NCBI RefSeq assembly: GCF_015207455.1
Contig: NZ_JADEWV010000001.1
Location: forward strand, 1 to 64,000
Reading direction: 5' to 3'
Length of the DNA: 64,000 nucleotides
From: Microcoleus sp. LEGE 07076
GTDB lineage: Bacteria; Cyanobacteriota; Cyanobacteriia; Cyanobacteriales; Microcoleaceae
Shown here in pieces: positions 55,046 through 63,418 of this stretch. Position 1 is the first letter of the stretch, and each line of letters begins with the position of its first letter. The position numbers and the translations under genes were made by a program. The notes below the pieces were generated by a model. That model did not search any database. It was not told where the DNA came from and saw only the letters and a list, made by a program, of their open reading frames with translations.

Positions 55046-55239
55046 TGTTTTCTGCCTTTGCTACTATTTACAAAAATATTTGACATTCCCCCCCCCTGCG
55101 AACAGACGAGGATTCTTAATTCACCTACATACCTTTCTGGGCAGAGCCCTCACTGTTTTCATATTGTAAGTGATGAACTTGCTCAGAGTTTTTGAGTCGG
55201 TGCTATAGTTCGATCTTACATCAAAACTTCAGCCAATCT

Positions 55240-55500
55240 TCAGCGCAGAAAAGGCGGACGTTTACTATCTGCAGATTTATTTTTCATCACTTCGGTTAAA
55301 AATCGCTTCAGAGCCTTCTCACGGTTTTTCATAAAAGCCGACCAAAATCCCGGTTGATATTCATCCATCGTCTTGGCTAGGGCCCAGACATCGATCGCTA
55401 AGATATTATAAAGCCTTTCATCTTCGCGTTTGAGCGAGTTAATCTGCTCTAGAACCGACTTGTTTGTGACCGCAGTTTTTCTGTCTTCGTCTTCGATCAT
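55240..55500 (-). CDS. Small protein, function unknown
   Basis: 86 residues: MIEDEDRKTAVTNKSVLEQINSLKREDERLYNILAIDVWALAKTMDEYQPGFWSAFMKNREKALKRFLTEV, then a basic tail KSADSKRPPFLR. Helical and charged, soluble. It has the look of a conserved cyanobacterial hypothetical protein. It lies divergent from the DUF2854 gene, separated by 320 bp that carry no other gene. Function unknown. Confidence 0.65.
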   Translation of the reverse strand: MIEDEDRKTAVTNKSVLEQINSLKREDERLYNILAIDVWALAKTMDEYQPGFWSAFMKNREKALKRFLTEVMKNKSADSKRPPFLR

Positions 55501-55820
55501 GTCCGAAAATTGGTTGAAAGGGCAAGATGGTCGATCGCGGGTTCAACTCTCTATAATTTAATCATACTGCCGATCTCGATTGCCTTCTGGAACAGGCGCC
55601 GCACAATTTACACAGATATTTGCCAGTGGCCTGCGGGGCGTCTCGCCGGCGGGATAAGTTTTTGCAGCCAGAAGCAAAATTGTGCGAGTACAGGGCTCCC
55701 GCCCTCATTGACGCTAGCAGTTTTTACAAGTATTTTGGCAAAAAACTAAATTTATTCAAGACTTATTGGCCGATAATAATTAAAGTATCTTGTTTCTGTC
55801 CGACTACTTACCTCACGAAT
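55501..55820. other. Divergent intergenic region, nothing recognised
   Basis: Region between the starts of the 55240 and 55821 genes. It must contain both promoters; no repeat family or operator was identified. An open frame from 55620 is continuous with the DUF2854 gene but lacks family similarity before 55821. Confidence 0.4.
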
Positions 55821-56372
55821 ATGTTACGTAAAACTTCTTTAGCAAGCCTAGCCTTAGTTGTGGGCGGTATCCTAGCAGTAGTCGGGTTCTATGCCTACTT
55901 CACCGACAAACCAACCCTAAACCTAGCCGGGTTTTTTTATGGAATTCCGCTGTTGTTGGGAGGATTGGCCCTGAAAGCCGCCGAACTAGAACCAGCGGAG
56001 TTTACCCAACCAACTCCTCCCGAAGTTCTCCTGCTGCGAGAAAGTCAGGCCACAGATACTCAAAACCAAGTCCGCAAAGATATCACCCGATTTCGCTACG
56101 GCCAACCCGCGCACTTAGATGATGCTCTCGAGCGCTTGGGGCTGGCCCCGACAGACGAGGAACGGCCTGTCCTCCAAGGGTTGCGGGAAGTAGATGTGGA
56201 TGGTGCTTACGGGTTAATTCTAGAGTTTTATTCGCCGCTGATAGCGATCGAAGTCTGGAAAGAAAAGCAAGAAAAAATAGCCACTTTTTTTGGACCCGGT
56301 TTGCACGCACAAGTGAGTCAAAAGCCTGATGAAAAAATTGAATTGGCTTTAATTAAAAATACTGAAGCTTAA
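55821..56372 (+). CDS. DUF2854 family membrane protein
   Basis: 183 residues from the ATG at 55821. Two N-terminal membrane helices (SLASLALVVGGILAVVGFYAYF and LAGFFYGIPLLLGGLALKAAEL) are followed by a soluble part with ITRFRYGQPAHLDDALERLGLAPTDEERPVLQGLREVDVDGAYGLILEFYSPLIAIEVWKEKQEKIATFFGPGL. This is the DUF2854 family, conserved in cyanobacteria and plastids (plant homologues are thylakoid- or envelope-associated). Function unknown. Monocistronic. Confidence 0.88.
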   Translation: MLRKTSLASLALVVGGILAVVGFYAYFTDKPTLNLAGFFYGIPLLLGGLALKAAELEPAEFTQPTPPEVLLLRESQATDTQNQVRKDITRFRYGQPAHLDDALERLGLAPTDEERPVLQGLREVDVDGAYGLILEFYSPLIAIEVWKEKQEKIATFFGPGLHAQVSQKPDEKIELALIKNTEA

Positions 56373-56737
56373 AGTATGCTTAATTTTTGAAGGCGAAAAT
56401 TTTCAACTCACCCATTATATTATGTCCGGTCAATTGACCACAATCTGTAACGGTTCGATCGTTCGGACTTCAGTCCTCTCTTTGATGCGGACTAAAGTCC
56501 GAACGAGCGAACAAATTTTATTATTGTCGTTAGAGCTGACATGATATTAATTATTAATTTTGGCTCGCCAACGATACTGATTTGAGCGGCAGCTTGAAAC
56601 CTGTCGCTATCAGCAAAAGCTCGTTAGCGAAGCTTGCAGAAGACGATCGCCCATCCAGACCTAGCCCAAATCTTATTTTATGTAATTATAATATTGGTTG
56701 AAGAGCGATCGCAATCTTAAAATCAGGAGCAGCACAA
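56373..56737. repeat. Intergenic stretch with a TTCGGACTTCAGTCC ... GGACTAAAGTCCGAA repeat
   Basis: An inverted-repeat element at 56453-56511 (gttcg...ggactt / aagtcc...cgaac) of a type common in filamentous cyanobacteria; a relative is at 23608-23640. The remainder shows HIP1-like gcgatcgc near 56706 and nothing else. Confidence 0.6.
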
Positions 56738-57808
56738 ATGGTTCCGTCCCAAAGCAGGATAGGTATTATCGGCGCCGGAACATCAGGAGCTTATCTAGCA
56801 GTGTTGCTAATTCAACAAGGGTTTCAAGTTGACTTGTTTGAAAAAGCACCCCATCCCCGCACCGACGGCTGCGGTATCCTGATCGTGCAAGCAGGTATGC
56901 AAGCACTGCATCAAGGAAACCCGAAAATTACCCAAAAAATTATCGACTCAGGCGATGCTGTCAAAGTATTCGAGTTTCGCAACCTCCGCGGCGGTGTCAT
57001 CAATTCCGAACCCGTCACCTACGAAGAAAATGAACTCCCCGGAATGCTGGTACACCGCAAAGCTATTTTAGAAGCAATCCTCGACGAGTTACCGGCTGAC
57101 TGCATTCATTTTAATGGGGAATTAGCATCGATCGCCCAAACCGATCGCAGTGCGATCGCCCACTTTAAAGATGGCACTAAATGGGAAGGCGATCTGTTAA
57201 TAGGTGCCGATGGAATCCTCTCAAAAGTTCGTCAATCTATAGTTCCAGATGTAGAACTATTTTATTTAGGCGATGTCGTCTGGCGAGGAATAGTCGAAGA
57301 TAATAGCTTCTGTCCCGAAGGAAACTTTTTTGTTTATGTACGCGGTAGAGGAATTTATGCCAACTTCTTTCACATAGGTAGAGGTCGAACCCATTGGGGT
57401 TTCTTTATAGAAAAAGAGCGCAGCAGCTCCGAACTCGGGAAACTGCAACCTACCAATACTACCATGCCTCCCCAAGAACTAGCAAAACTCCCAGAAGATG
57501 CCAGAAAACTGATAGAATCAACCCCTTTAGAAAACATTGTTTGTCGTTTTTCCTACGACATTGACCCCCTACCAAAAATCTATGACGGGCGCGTTATCTT
57601 AATTGGAGATGCAGCCCACGCCAAAAGTTCCACACGCGCCAGAGGAATGACTTCCGGTTGGGAAGACGGTTTGTATTTAGCCAAACATCTCGAACAGAGC
57701 ACTAATATTGCCGAAGCGCTGGAAAAATTCCAAGCCGAAAGATTACCGATTGTCCACGAATATCAACGCACTAGCCGTGAAATGAGCCTGAAAATAGGTC
57801 GCCGTTAG
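56738..57808 (+). CDS. FAD-dependent monooxygenase (PHBH-fold)
   Basis: 356 residues. The N-terminal IGIIGAGTSGAYLAVLLIQQGFQVDLFEKAP is the FAD-binding Rossmann motif; LLIGADGILSKVRQSIVP matches the second (DG) motif, and GRVILIGDAAHAKSSTRARGMTSGWEDGLYLAKHLE is the GD motif. Class A flavin monooxygenases hydroxylate aromatic or isoprenoid substrates with NAD(P)H and O2 (family knowledge). Substrate unknown. It is followed 23 bp later by a DUF3598 gene, so the two probably form an operon. The start ATG is preceded by CAGGAGCAG, a good ribosome-binding site. Confidence 0.9.
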   Translation: MVPSQSRIGIIGAGTSGAYLAVLLIQQGFQVDLFEKAPHPRTDGCGILIVQAGMQALHQGNPKITQKIIDSGDAVKVFEFRNLRGGVINSEPVTYEENELPGMLVHRKAILEAILDELPADCIHFNGELASIAQTDRSAIAHFKDGTKWEGDLLIGADGILSKVRQSIVPDVELFYLGDVVWRGIVEDNSFCPEGNFFVYVRGRGIYANFFHIGRGRTHWGFFIEKERSSSELGKLQPTNTTMPPQELAKLPEDARKLIESTPLENIVCRFSYDIDPLPKIYDGRVILIGDAAHAKSSTRARGMTSGWEDGLYLAKHLEQSTNIAEALEKFQAERLPIVHEYQRTSREMSLKIGRR

Positions 57809-57831
57809 CAATAAAGAATAGGATCAATCCC

Positions 57832-58299
57832 ATGTCAGAAAATATATCTTACCCTCCTGATTTAGAGAAAGTTCCAGAAATATTCACACGTCACATTGGC
57901 ACTTGGAAAGGCGAGTATATTAAAACCGATACTCGCGGACATTTTGCTCGCAGCTTTTTGGGTAGTTTTAGCATCTCGATTGAGGGAAGTCACTACCGAC
58001 AAGTTAATAATTACGAATACTCAGACGGTTCTCGCCTCCAGCTAAATTTTCAAGGAGAGTTTGAAAATCAGATTCTGAAACTGTTTTCTAGCAGCTATTC
58101 CGATTTTTCGGCAATTGCGTGGGATGCAGGCCAGGAAGTTATTTGCTTTCGGGCTAATAAAACACAAGATAACGCCCTGATTACCTTCGTAGAAACAATG
58201 ACATTACTCAGCGAAAATCACCGAATTCGCAGCACTCAAGCCTTTAAAGATGGTGTTTTTGATGGCATCTCATTTATTGAAGAAATACGTTTGCCCTAA
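57832..58299 (+). CDS. DUF3598-like lipocalin-type protein
   Basis: 155 residues. EIFTRHIGTWKGEYIKTDTRGHFARSFLGSFSISIEGSHYRQVNNYEYSDGSRLQLNFQGEF, then ETMTLLSENHRIRSTQAFKDGVFDGISFIEEIR has the alternating beta pattern and W-x-G start of DUF3598/calycin-like proteins, some of which bind tetrapyrroles or other lipophilic ligands. It lies 23 bp after the FAD monooxygenase and may bind its substrate or product (inference). No signal peptide. Confidence 0.75.
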   Translation: MSENISYPPDLEKVPEIFTRHIGTWKGEYIKTDTRGHFARSFLGSFSISIEGSHYRQVNNYEYSDGSRLQLNFQGEFENQILKLFSSSYSDFSAIAWDAGQEVICFRANKTQDNALITFVETMTLLSENHRIRSTQAFKDGVFDGISFIEEIRLP

Positions 58300-58341
58300 A
58301 CAAAGTAAACACAGCAAAAAACGCCCAACTTCTCAATAGAA

Positions 58342-58396
58342 ATATTATTTCTCTCTTTCCTCTTTCTCTGCGCTCTCTGCGCCCTCTGCGGTTCAT
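58342..58396 (-). repeat. CCGCAGAG/CGCAGAG interspersed repeat (inverted)
   Basis: The reverse complement reads gaaccgcagagggcgcagagagcgcagagaaagag, the same family as 218-270, 14311-14359, 38864-38914 and 58841-58893. It faces the copy at 58841-58893 on the other side of the DUF779 gene, in opposite orientation. Confidence 0.8.
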
Positions 58397-58439
58397 TGCA
58401 AATAAAATTGCTATAGTGCAAAAATCAAACTAAACAAAG

Positions 58440-58787
58440 TCAATCAGCATTGACAAACAAACGAGAACGAGTAATAAAACGCTCTCCCTCCGGCCCTTCT
58501 AGGGAAAAATCGCTGCCTCCGGGCCCGGATGCTACGTCAATAATTAACTGCGTTTTCTTCCAATGTTCGTATTGCTGCGCTGCGATATAAAAAGGACAAC
58601 CGCCGATTTTTCCTAGCAATACATCGCCATCGCCGATTATCAATTCGCCATCGGGAAAGCACATGGGAGAACTACCGTCGCAGCAGCCCCCGGATTGGTG
58701 AAACATCAATTGTCCGTGTTTGCTTTTGAGATGGTTGATTAATTTTAAAGCGGCTTCTGTGGCGGTGACTTTTTGGATATTTTCCAT
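58440..58787 (-). CDS. DUF779 protein associated with aldehyde dehydrogenase
   Basis: 115 residues from the ATG at 58787. KHGQLMFHQSGGCCDGSSPMCFPDGELIIGDGDVLLGKIGGCPFYI has the Cys-rich CCDGSSPMC centre of DUF779, a family almost always encoded beside acetaldehyde/ethanol-oxidising aldehyde dehydrogenases (established association). It lies 167 bp downstream of the ALDH gene on the same strand, with one repeat between. Likely an accessory protein, maybe metal- or redox-binding. Length is typical. Confidence 0.92.
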   Translation of the reverse strand: MENIQKVTATEAALKLINHLKSKHGQLMFHQSGGCCDGSSPMCFPDGELIIGDGDVLLGKIGGCPFYIAAQQYEHWKKTQLIIDVASGPGGSDFSLEGPEGERFITRSRLFVNAD

Positions 58788-58840
58788 TTTATCCTGTTTT
58801 TGTAGCAATTTTATTTCGTTTTTGAATGATATTTTTTTTA

Positions 58841-58893
58841 TGAACCGCAGAGAGCGCAGAGGGCGCAGAGAAGGAGAGGAAAGAGAGTAAGAA
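58841..58893 (+). repeat. CCGCAGAG/CGCAGAG interspersed repeat
   Basis: gaaccgcagagagcgcagag, then ggcgcagagaaggagaggaaagagagtaag. Direct-orientation copy between ALDH and DUF779. Same family as the copy inside the S8 protease coding sequence at 218-270. Confidence 0.85.
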
Positions 58894-58953
58894 GGAGTTC
58901 ACGAATCATTGAAGTTTGTCCTTCTTCCTTTTTCCTTCCCAATGACTAAAACT

Positions 58954-60474
58954 TTAGAAGAAGCCTAAAGCTTTGGGGCTGTAGCTTACTAGCAAGTTCT
59001 TGGTTTGTTGGTAGTGATCGAGCATCATTTTGTGGTTTTCTCGCCCGATTCCCGATGATTTGTAGCCGCCGAAGGCTGCGTGGGCGGGATACAAATGATA
59101 GCAGTTTGTCCAGACGCGGCCTGCTTGAACGGCGCGGCCCATGCGGTAGGCGGTGTTGATGTCGCGCGTCCAAACTCCGGCACCTAAACCGTAGAGGGTA
59201 TCGTTGGCAATTTCTAATGCTTCGGTTTCGTTTTTGAAGGTGGTGACTGCTAATACTGGGCCGAAGATTTCTTCTTGGAAAATTCGCATTTTGTTGTTTC
59301 CTTTGAAGACTGTGGGCTGGAAGTAATAGCCTTCTTGCAAGTCGCCAGGTAGGATGTTTCTTTCGCCGCCGATCAGGCATTCTGCGCCTTCGGCTTGTCC
59401 GATTTTGACGTATTCGGCGATTTTTTCCATCTGGTTGACGGAGACTTGCGCGCCGAGGGCGGTTGTCGGATCTAGGGGGTTGTTTTGTTTGATTTGGCGG
59501 ATGCGATCGATCGCCCTTTCCATAAATCGATCGTAAATCGATTCCTGAATTAAGGCGCGGGAGGGACAGGTGCAAACTTCGCCTTGGTTGAAGGCAAACA
59601 TCACCAATCCTTCGACTGCTTTGTCGAGAAATTCGTCGTCTTGGGCGCAGACATCCTCAAAGAAAATGTTGGGGGATTTCCCGCCTAATTCTAGGGTGAC
59701 GGGGATGACGTTTTGGGAGGCGTATTGCATGATTAGCCGGCCCGTGGTTGTTTCACCGGTGAAGGCTACTTTGGCAATCCGGGGGCTGGTAGCTAGGGTT
59801 TTGCCGATTTCGGCGCCGGGCCCGTTGACGACGTTGATGACGCCATCCGGTACTAAGTCGCCGATGATTTCCATCAGTACCAAGATTGAGGCGGGGGTTG
59901 GCCCGGCTGGTTTGAGGACGACGCAGTTGCCCGCGGCGAGGGCGGGGGCGAGTTTCCAGGCGGCCATGAGGATTGGGAAGTTCCAGGGGATGATTTGTCC
60001 AATCACGCCTAGGGGTTCGTGGAAGTGGTAGGCGACGGTGTTTTCGTCGAGTTCGCCGATCGACCCTTCTTGGGCTCGGATGCAGCTTGCGAAGTAGCGG
60101 AAATGGTCGATCGCCAGCGGGATGTCTGCGAGCCTGGTTTCGCGAATTGGTTTACCGTTGTCCCAGGTTTCGGCGGTGGCGAGGCGATCGAGATTTTCTT
60201 CCATGCGATCGGCTATTTTGTGTAACACCCGCGCCCTGTCTGCTGGGCTCGTCTTACCCCACTTGTCTTTGGCGCTGTGGGCGGCATCCAGTGCCAATTC
60301 TACATCCTCTGCGCTCGATCGGGGGATTTGACAAATTGATTTTCCTGTAATTGGAGAAAGGTTTTCTGAATATTTCCCTTTCACCGGCGCCACCCACTTG
60401 CCGCCGATAAAGTTGTCGTAACGAGCTTGAAAAATTGATTGATTGTGGGATTGAACTGGTGCTGCTACTACCAT
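58954..60474 (-). CDS. Aldehyde dehydrogenase (AldB/AcoD/ExaC type)
   Basis: 506 residues, standard length. It oxidises acetaldehyde and other aldehydes to acids with NAD(P). [42 protein letters not shown], the catalytic Glu in [15 protein letters not shown] and the Cys in [15 protein letters not shown] are present, as is the C-terminal [17 protein letters not shown]. The adjacent DUF779 gene supports an acetaldehyde/ethanol role. Acetate produced can be activated by Acs at 19717-21687. Gene starts at 60474 with a clear N-terminus ([14 protein letters not shown]). Confidence 0.94.
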   Translation of the reverse strand: MVVAAPVQSHNQSIFQARYDNFIGGKWVAPVKGKYSENLSPITGKSICQIPRSSAEDVELALDAAHSAKDKWGKTSPADRARVLHKIADRMEENLDRLATAETWDNGKPIRETRLADIPLAIDHFRYFASCIRAQEGSIGELDENTVAYHFHEPLGVIGQIIPWNFPILMAAWKLAPALAAGNCVVLKPAGPTPASILVLMEIIGDLVPDGVINVVNGPGAEIGKTLATSPRIAKVAFTGETTTGRLIMQYASQNVIPVTLELGGKSPNIFFEDVCAQDDEFLDKAVEGLVMFAFNQGEVCTCPSRALIQESIYDRFMERAIDRIRQIKQNNPLDPTTALGAQVSVNQMEKIAEYVKIGQAEGAECLIGGERNILPGDLQEGYYFQPTVFKGNNKMRIFQEEIFGPVLAVTTFKNETEALEIANDTLYGLGAGVWTRDINTAYRMGRAVQAGRVWTNCYHLYPAHAAFGGYKSSGIGRENHKMMLDHYQQTKNLLVSYSPKALGFF

Positions 60475-60737
60475 TTTATTACCTGCTTTAAATTTGTTTT
60501 TGCGGACTCTTGAAATCTCTTAAATGTCAACTATCGTCTATTTTTTGAAATTTGGTCATTTCCTATACAAAACTTTACAGTTTCCGCTCCAACAGCAGTG
60601 CGAGTAGAAAATTAGCAGCGAAATCAACGATCGGCTAATTTCCCAACTCGATTCACAAATATTCAACCGCATTTGTAGAGGCTCGTTTCAACAACAATTT
60701 TCAAAACCAGCCCTCAGCCCGCAGTAAATGCTATTAA

Positions 60738-62042
60738 TCAACTGTGCCTGAGCGGAATTTCTATCCGAAACTTAGTACCTTTACCGGGTTCCGAAAAACA
60801 CTTTAACTCTCCTTTGTGCTGCTCTACAATTATCCGATAGCTGGCAGCAAGTCCCAAAATGCTGCTGTGTTCCCCAGCTTTTGCCATCAAAAATGAATCG
60901 GAAATTTGTGCTGTGATATCTTGGCTGATTGCCATGCCGTTATCAGCAATCTCAATAGCAATCCGCTGAGCATCGATCACCTGAGTGCTAATCAAAATCA
61001 CAGGCTTAAATTTGATTGATTCCGACTCGTCCAGCTCTTGACTTGACTCTTCCAAAGCATCGATCGCATGATTGATAATATTCAGAAAAGCTTGATTGAG
61101 CTGACCTGCGTAACACTCGATTTGCGGCAGATTTCCGTATTCCTTCATCACCTTGATGTCCCGCCTGCCCTCGCGGGCGGGCAAGCGGTGCTGCAACAAC
61201 AACAAAGTATTTTCCAAACCGTCGGAAATATCGAATAACTGCCAGCCCGATCGATCGCTGCGGGAAAAGTCCTGTACCGACAAGATGATTTGGCGGATGC
61301 GATCGCTCCCAGTTCGCATGGAACTCACAATTTTCAATAAATCCTCGAACACGAATTCCACATCCATATCTTGCTGTTTTTGCAGAATCTCCGAGTCAGG
61401 ATTGACTAGGTGTTTTTGATACAATCGCAGCAGTTCTATTAAATCAGTAGCGTAAGTTTGGACGTGAGTTAGATTGCTGTAAATAAAAGTAATCGGATTG
61501 TTAATATTGTGGGCGATACCAGATACCAATTCCCCCAAACTAGACATCTTTTCATTTTGCAACACTCGATCGCCCGACATTTGCAATTCTTTCTGAGTTC
61601 GCTCCAGCTCCCGCCTCAAACGCTGCGATCGTTTCGCGGCGCGCACCCGCCCCAACAATTCCTGCTTAACTATCGGTTTCAACAAAAAATCGTCAACGGG
61701 CTCCTCCAATTCTTGAATTTCTTCAAATTGTTCGGCTGTTGTCAGCAGCACAAAATACGCTGCCCTCAATTGTCGTGAAGCGAAGCTATCCCGTTCTCCG
61801 AAGGAGTTCCCGTTCCCCGTAGGGTAGGGTAGGGAATCGGCTTTCACCAGCCGACACACCTCCAGCCAATTGATTTCAGCCGAAGTCCCATCGCAAATTA
61901 TCGCATCCGGCGAGAATTCCCGCGCTAACTCTAAACCCTCCTTACCGTCAGGAGCGACTTTCACCTGATGTCCCTCCCCTGAGAGCAACTCTTGCACGAC
62001 TTCAAAAGTCGCAGCATCCGCGATCGTCAAAATCTTTGCCAT
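60738..62042 (-). CDS. Hybrid response regulator / histidine kinase with an insertion in its REC domain
   Basis: 434 residues. Order: REC domain (about 1-145) with phospho-acceptor Asp in AIICDGTSA, Thr in LLTTAE and Lys in FLLKPI; coiled-coil linker (QRLRRELERTQKELQ); HisKA with the phospho-His in LVSGIAHNINNPITFIYSN; HATPase with the N box FLNIINHAIDALEE, the G1 box IADNGMAI and GKGTKFRIEIPL. About 25 residues (SLPYPTGNGNSFGERDSFASR) interrupt REC before beta-4, where typical relatives go straight to VILLTT. Such REC-HK proteins receive phosphate from an upstream kinase. No partner kinase or regulator is adjacent. Confidence 0.93.
   Translation of the reverse strand: MAKILTIADAATFEVVQELLSGEGHQVKVAPDGKEGLELAREFSPDAIICDGTSAEINWLEVCRLVKADSLPYPTGNGNSFGERDSFASRQLRAAYFVLLTTAEQFEEIQELEEPVDDFLLKPIVKQELLGRVRAAKRSQRLRRELERTQKELQMSGDRVLQNEKMSSLGELVSGIAHNINNPITFIYSNLTHVQTYATDLIELLRLYQKHLVNPDSEILQKQQDMDVEFVFEDLLKIVSSMRTGSDRIRQIILSVQDFSRSDRSGWQLFDISDGLENTLLLLQHRLPAREGRRDIKVMKEYGNLPQIECYAGQLNQAFLNIINHAIDALEESSQELDESESIKFKPVILISTQVIDAQRIAIEIADNGMAISQDITAQISDSFLMAKAGEHSSILGLAASYRIIVEQHKGELKCFSEPGKGTKFRIEIPLRHS
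61770..61845. repeat. Likely repeat element inserted in frame in the REC domain
   Basis: The DNA here contains CTCCGAAGGAG and a doubled GTAGGGTAGGG next to GAACGGGAACTCC-type sequence. It encodes the extra 25 residues of the kinase REC domain. No second copy in this window, so the repeat nature is inferred from its palindromic, low-complexity character. Confidence 0.5.
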
Positions 62043-62252
62043 AACACCGGCTCCACAACTTACTCTTTAGGATACAGCCGCCAGAATTGCACGGACATAT
62101 TTAAAATTACATAATATTCCTCCCTATGCAGACAGGCCTGACTTTTTGTGGGTGCGCCGCAGCGCACCTGACACCACCAGCACAGTATCGCAAAACAACC
62201 GTTCAGGAACCCTTGAAAATTGCTGCGGCAATTAGCTATCAGCAATTAGATA

Positions 62253-62864
62253 TTACTTCGACAATTCGACGTTGAGTTCGTTCACGACACGGCGTTTCAG
62301 CGGTAGAGATTTTTCTCTCGGCAACAAGTCAAATACTTTCCTAAAAGCATCATCTACCTGTTCAAAAGGTATTTGTCCTTTTTCGTTAAAAACTACTTTT
62401 CCCGATTGGTCGAGGATGACGGTTTGAGGTACAAAACCTTCGTAATAATGACCGGGTTCGGTGAGTTCCGGTGACGGTTCCGGAGGCAAAGAGTCAATAA
62501 GTACCGGGATAAAATCGGCTTCGCGTCCGTAAAATTCCTGGAGTTGAGAGACGACGATCGCGTATTGCTTGCTGTCGCTGCTGTCGTCTGTGTAAAACAC
62601 TAACAATGCGGGCTTTTTGCGTTTGAAAGAATCTGTGAGTTTGACTTTAGGAGGAACTAGGGAACCGTTGCCGGCGTAGAGAGCGAAAATTGTACCGTCG
62701 AAGCGATCGTCTGTGAGAGTTGCGAAGGCTGGGGTTGTGCCGGCAAGCAGTATCAAGCTAAGTGCGATCGCCACTGTTAAAAGACTGCCGGACAAGATTC
62801 GCCGCAGCAAGCGGATTCCAGAAGCCGCAGTAATAGTTGATTTTTTGAAGGCGGAAAATATCAT
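62253..62864 (-). CDS. Thioredoxin-fold thylakoid protein (photosystem I accumulation factor-like)
   Basis: 203 residues from the ATG at 62864; ATG 62897 and TTG 62906 are upstream alternatives. A hydrophobic export/anchor segment (LLTVAIALSLILLAGTTPAFA) precedes a thioredoxin-like domain: KKPALLVFYTDDSSDSKQYAIVVSQLQEFYGREADFIPVLIDSLP, then YYEGFVPQTVILDQSGKVVFNEKGQIPFEQVDDAFRKVFDLL. The CxxC redox pair is absent (YTDDSSDS instead), so it is not a redox thioredoxin. It resembles cyanobacterial thylakoid proteins named for PSI accumulation (from memory). Isolated gene. Confidence 0.7.
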   Translation of the reverse strand: MIFSAFKKSTITAASGIRLLRRILSGSLLTVAIALSLILLAGTTPAFATLTDDRFDGTIFALYAGNGSLVPPKVKLTDSFKRKKPALLVFYTDDSSDSKQYAIVVSQLQEFYGREADFIPVLIDSLPPEPSPELTEPGHYYEGFVPQTVILDQSGKVVFNEKGQIPFEQVDDAFRKVFDLLPREKSLPLKRRVVNELNVELSK

Positions 62865-63418
62865 AGGTTGTTGGCAGTTGCTGTAAGCTGGCTTCATTAA
62901 ACACAAAAACTATTTTAAGTTTATCAGCAAATGTATGCAAATATTCCTAAATAGGTTAAAGTGGTTTGCAAGCACCCACAATTGGGAGCATCGACAACTT
63001 GGTAAAAGTATTTTTTGGTTGAGCGCGATTGTCCTCGAACGCTGGTTTGTACAACCCGTGCGATCGTCCCCGAATATCTCTACAAAAGCTATAGCACTGA
63101 TCCTCCCCCGCAATTTGCTGAGAGTGGCGATCGACAAGGCAATTCAACTTACCAAAAATCCCTATTTGCATCGGCTTTTCTGGAGCAGGCCCCAAGGGTT
63201 CGCGCCACAATAACATTTATTTGTTATGAACTTGGCTTCTAGCTTGTGAAAATAGTGCAAAATGTTAAATTAAACTCATAAGCTATGGTGGGATTTAAAC
63301 TGTCTGTCAAAAAACAATAAAACAATGAGTGGGGTGGGCTCTGCTGCCCGCCCAGAACATACAATGTTTATTTGTCCGACAGCTTATCTAGAAACTGATA
63401 ATTGGGAACTGACAACGC
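62865..63418. other. Long gene-free stretch before uppP
   Basis: No credible gene on either strand. A GGGTGGGC/GCCCGCCC hairpin at 63331-63353 resembles the one at 9630-9650. The thylakoid-gene promoter (left) and uppP promoter (right) must lie here. Otherwise featureless. Confidence 0.45.
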
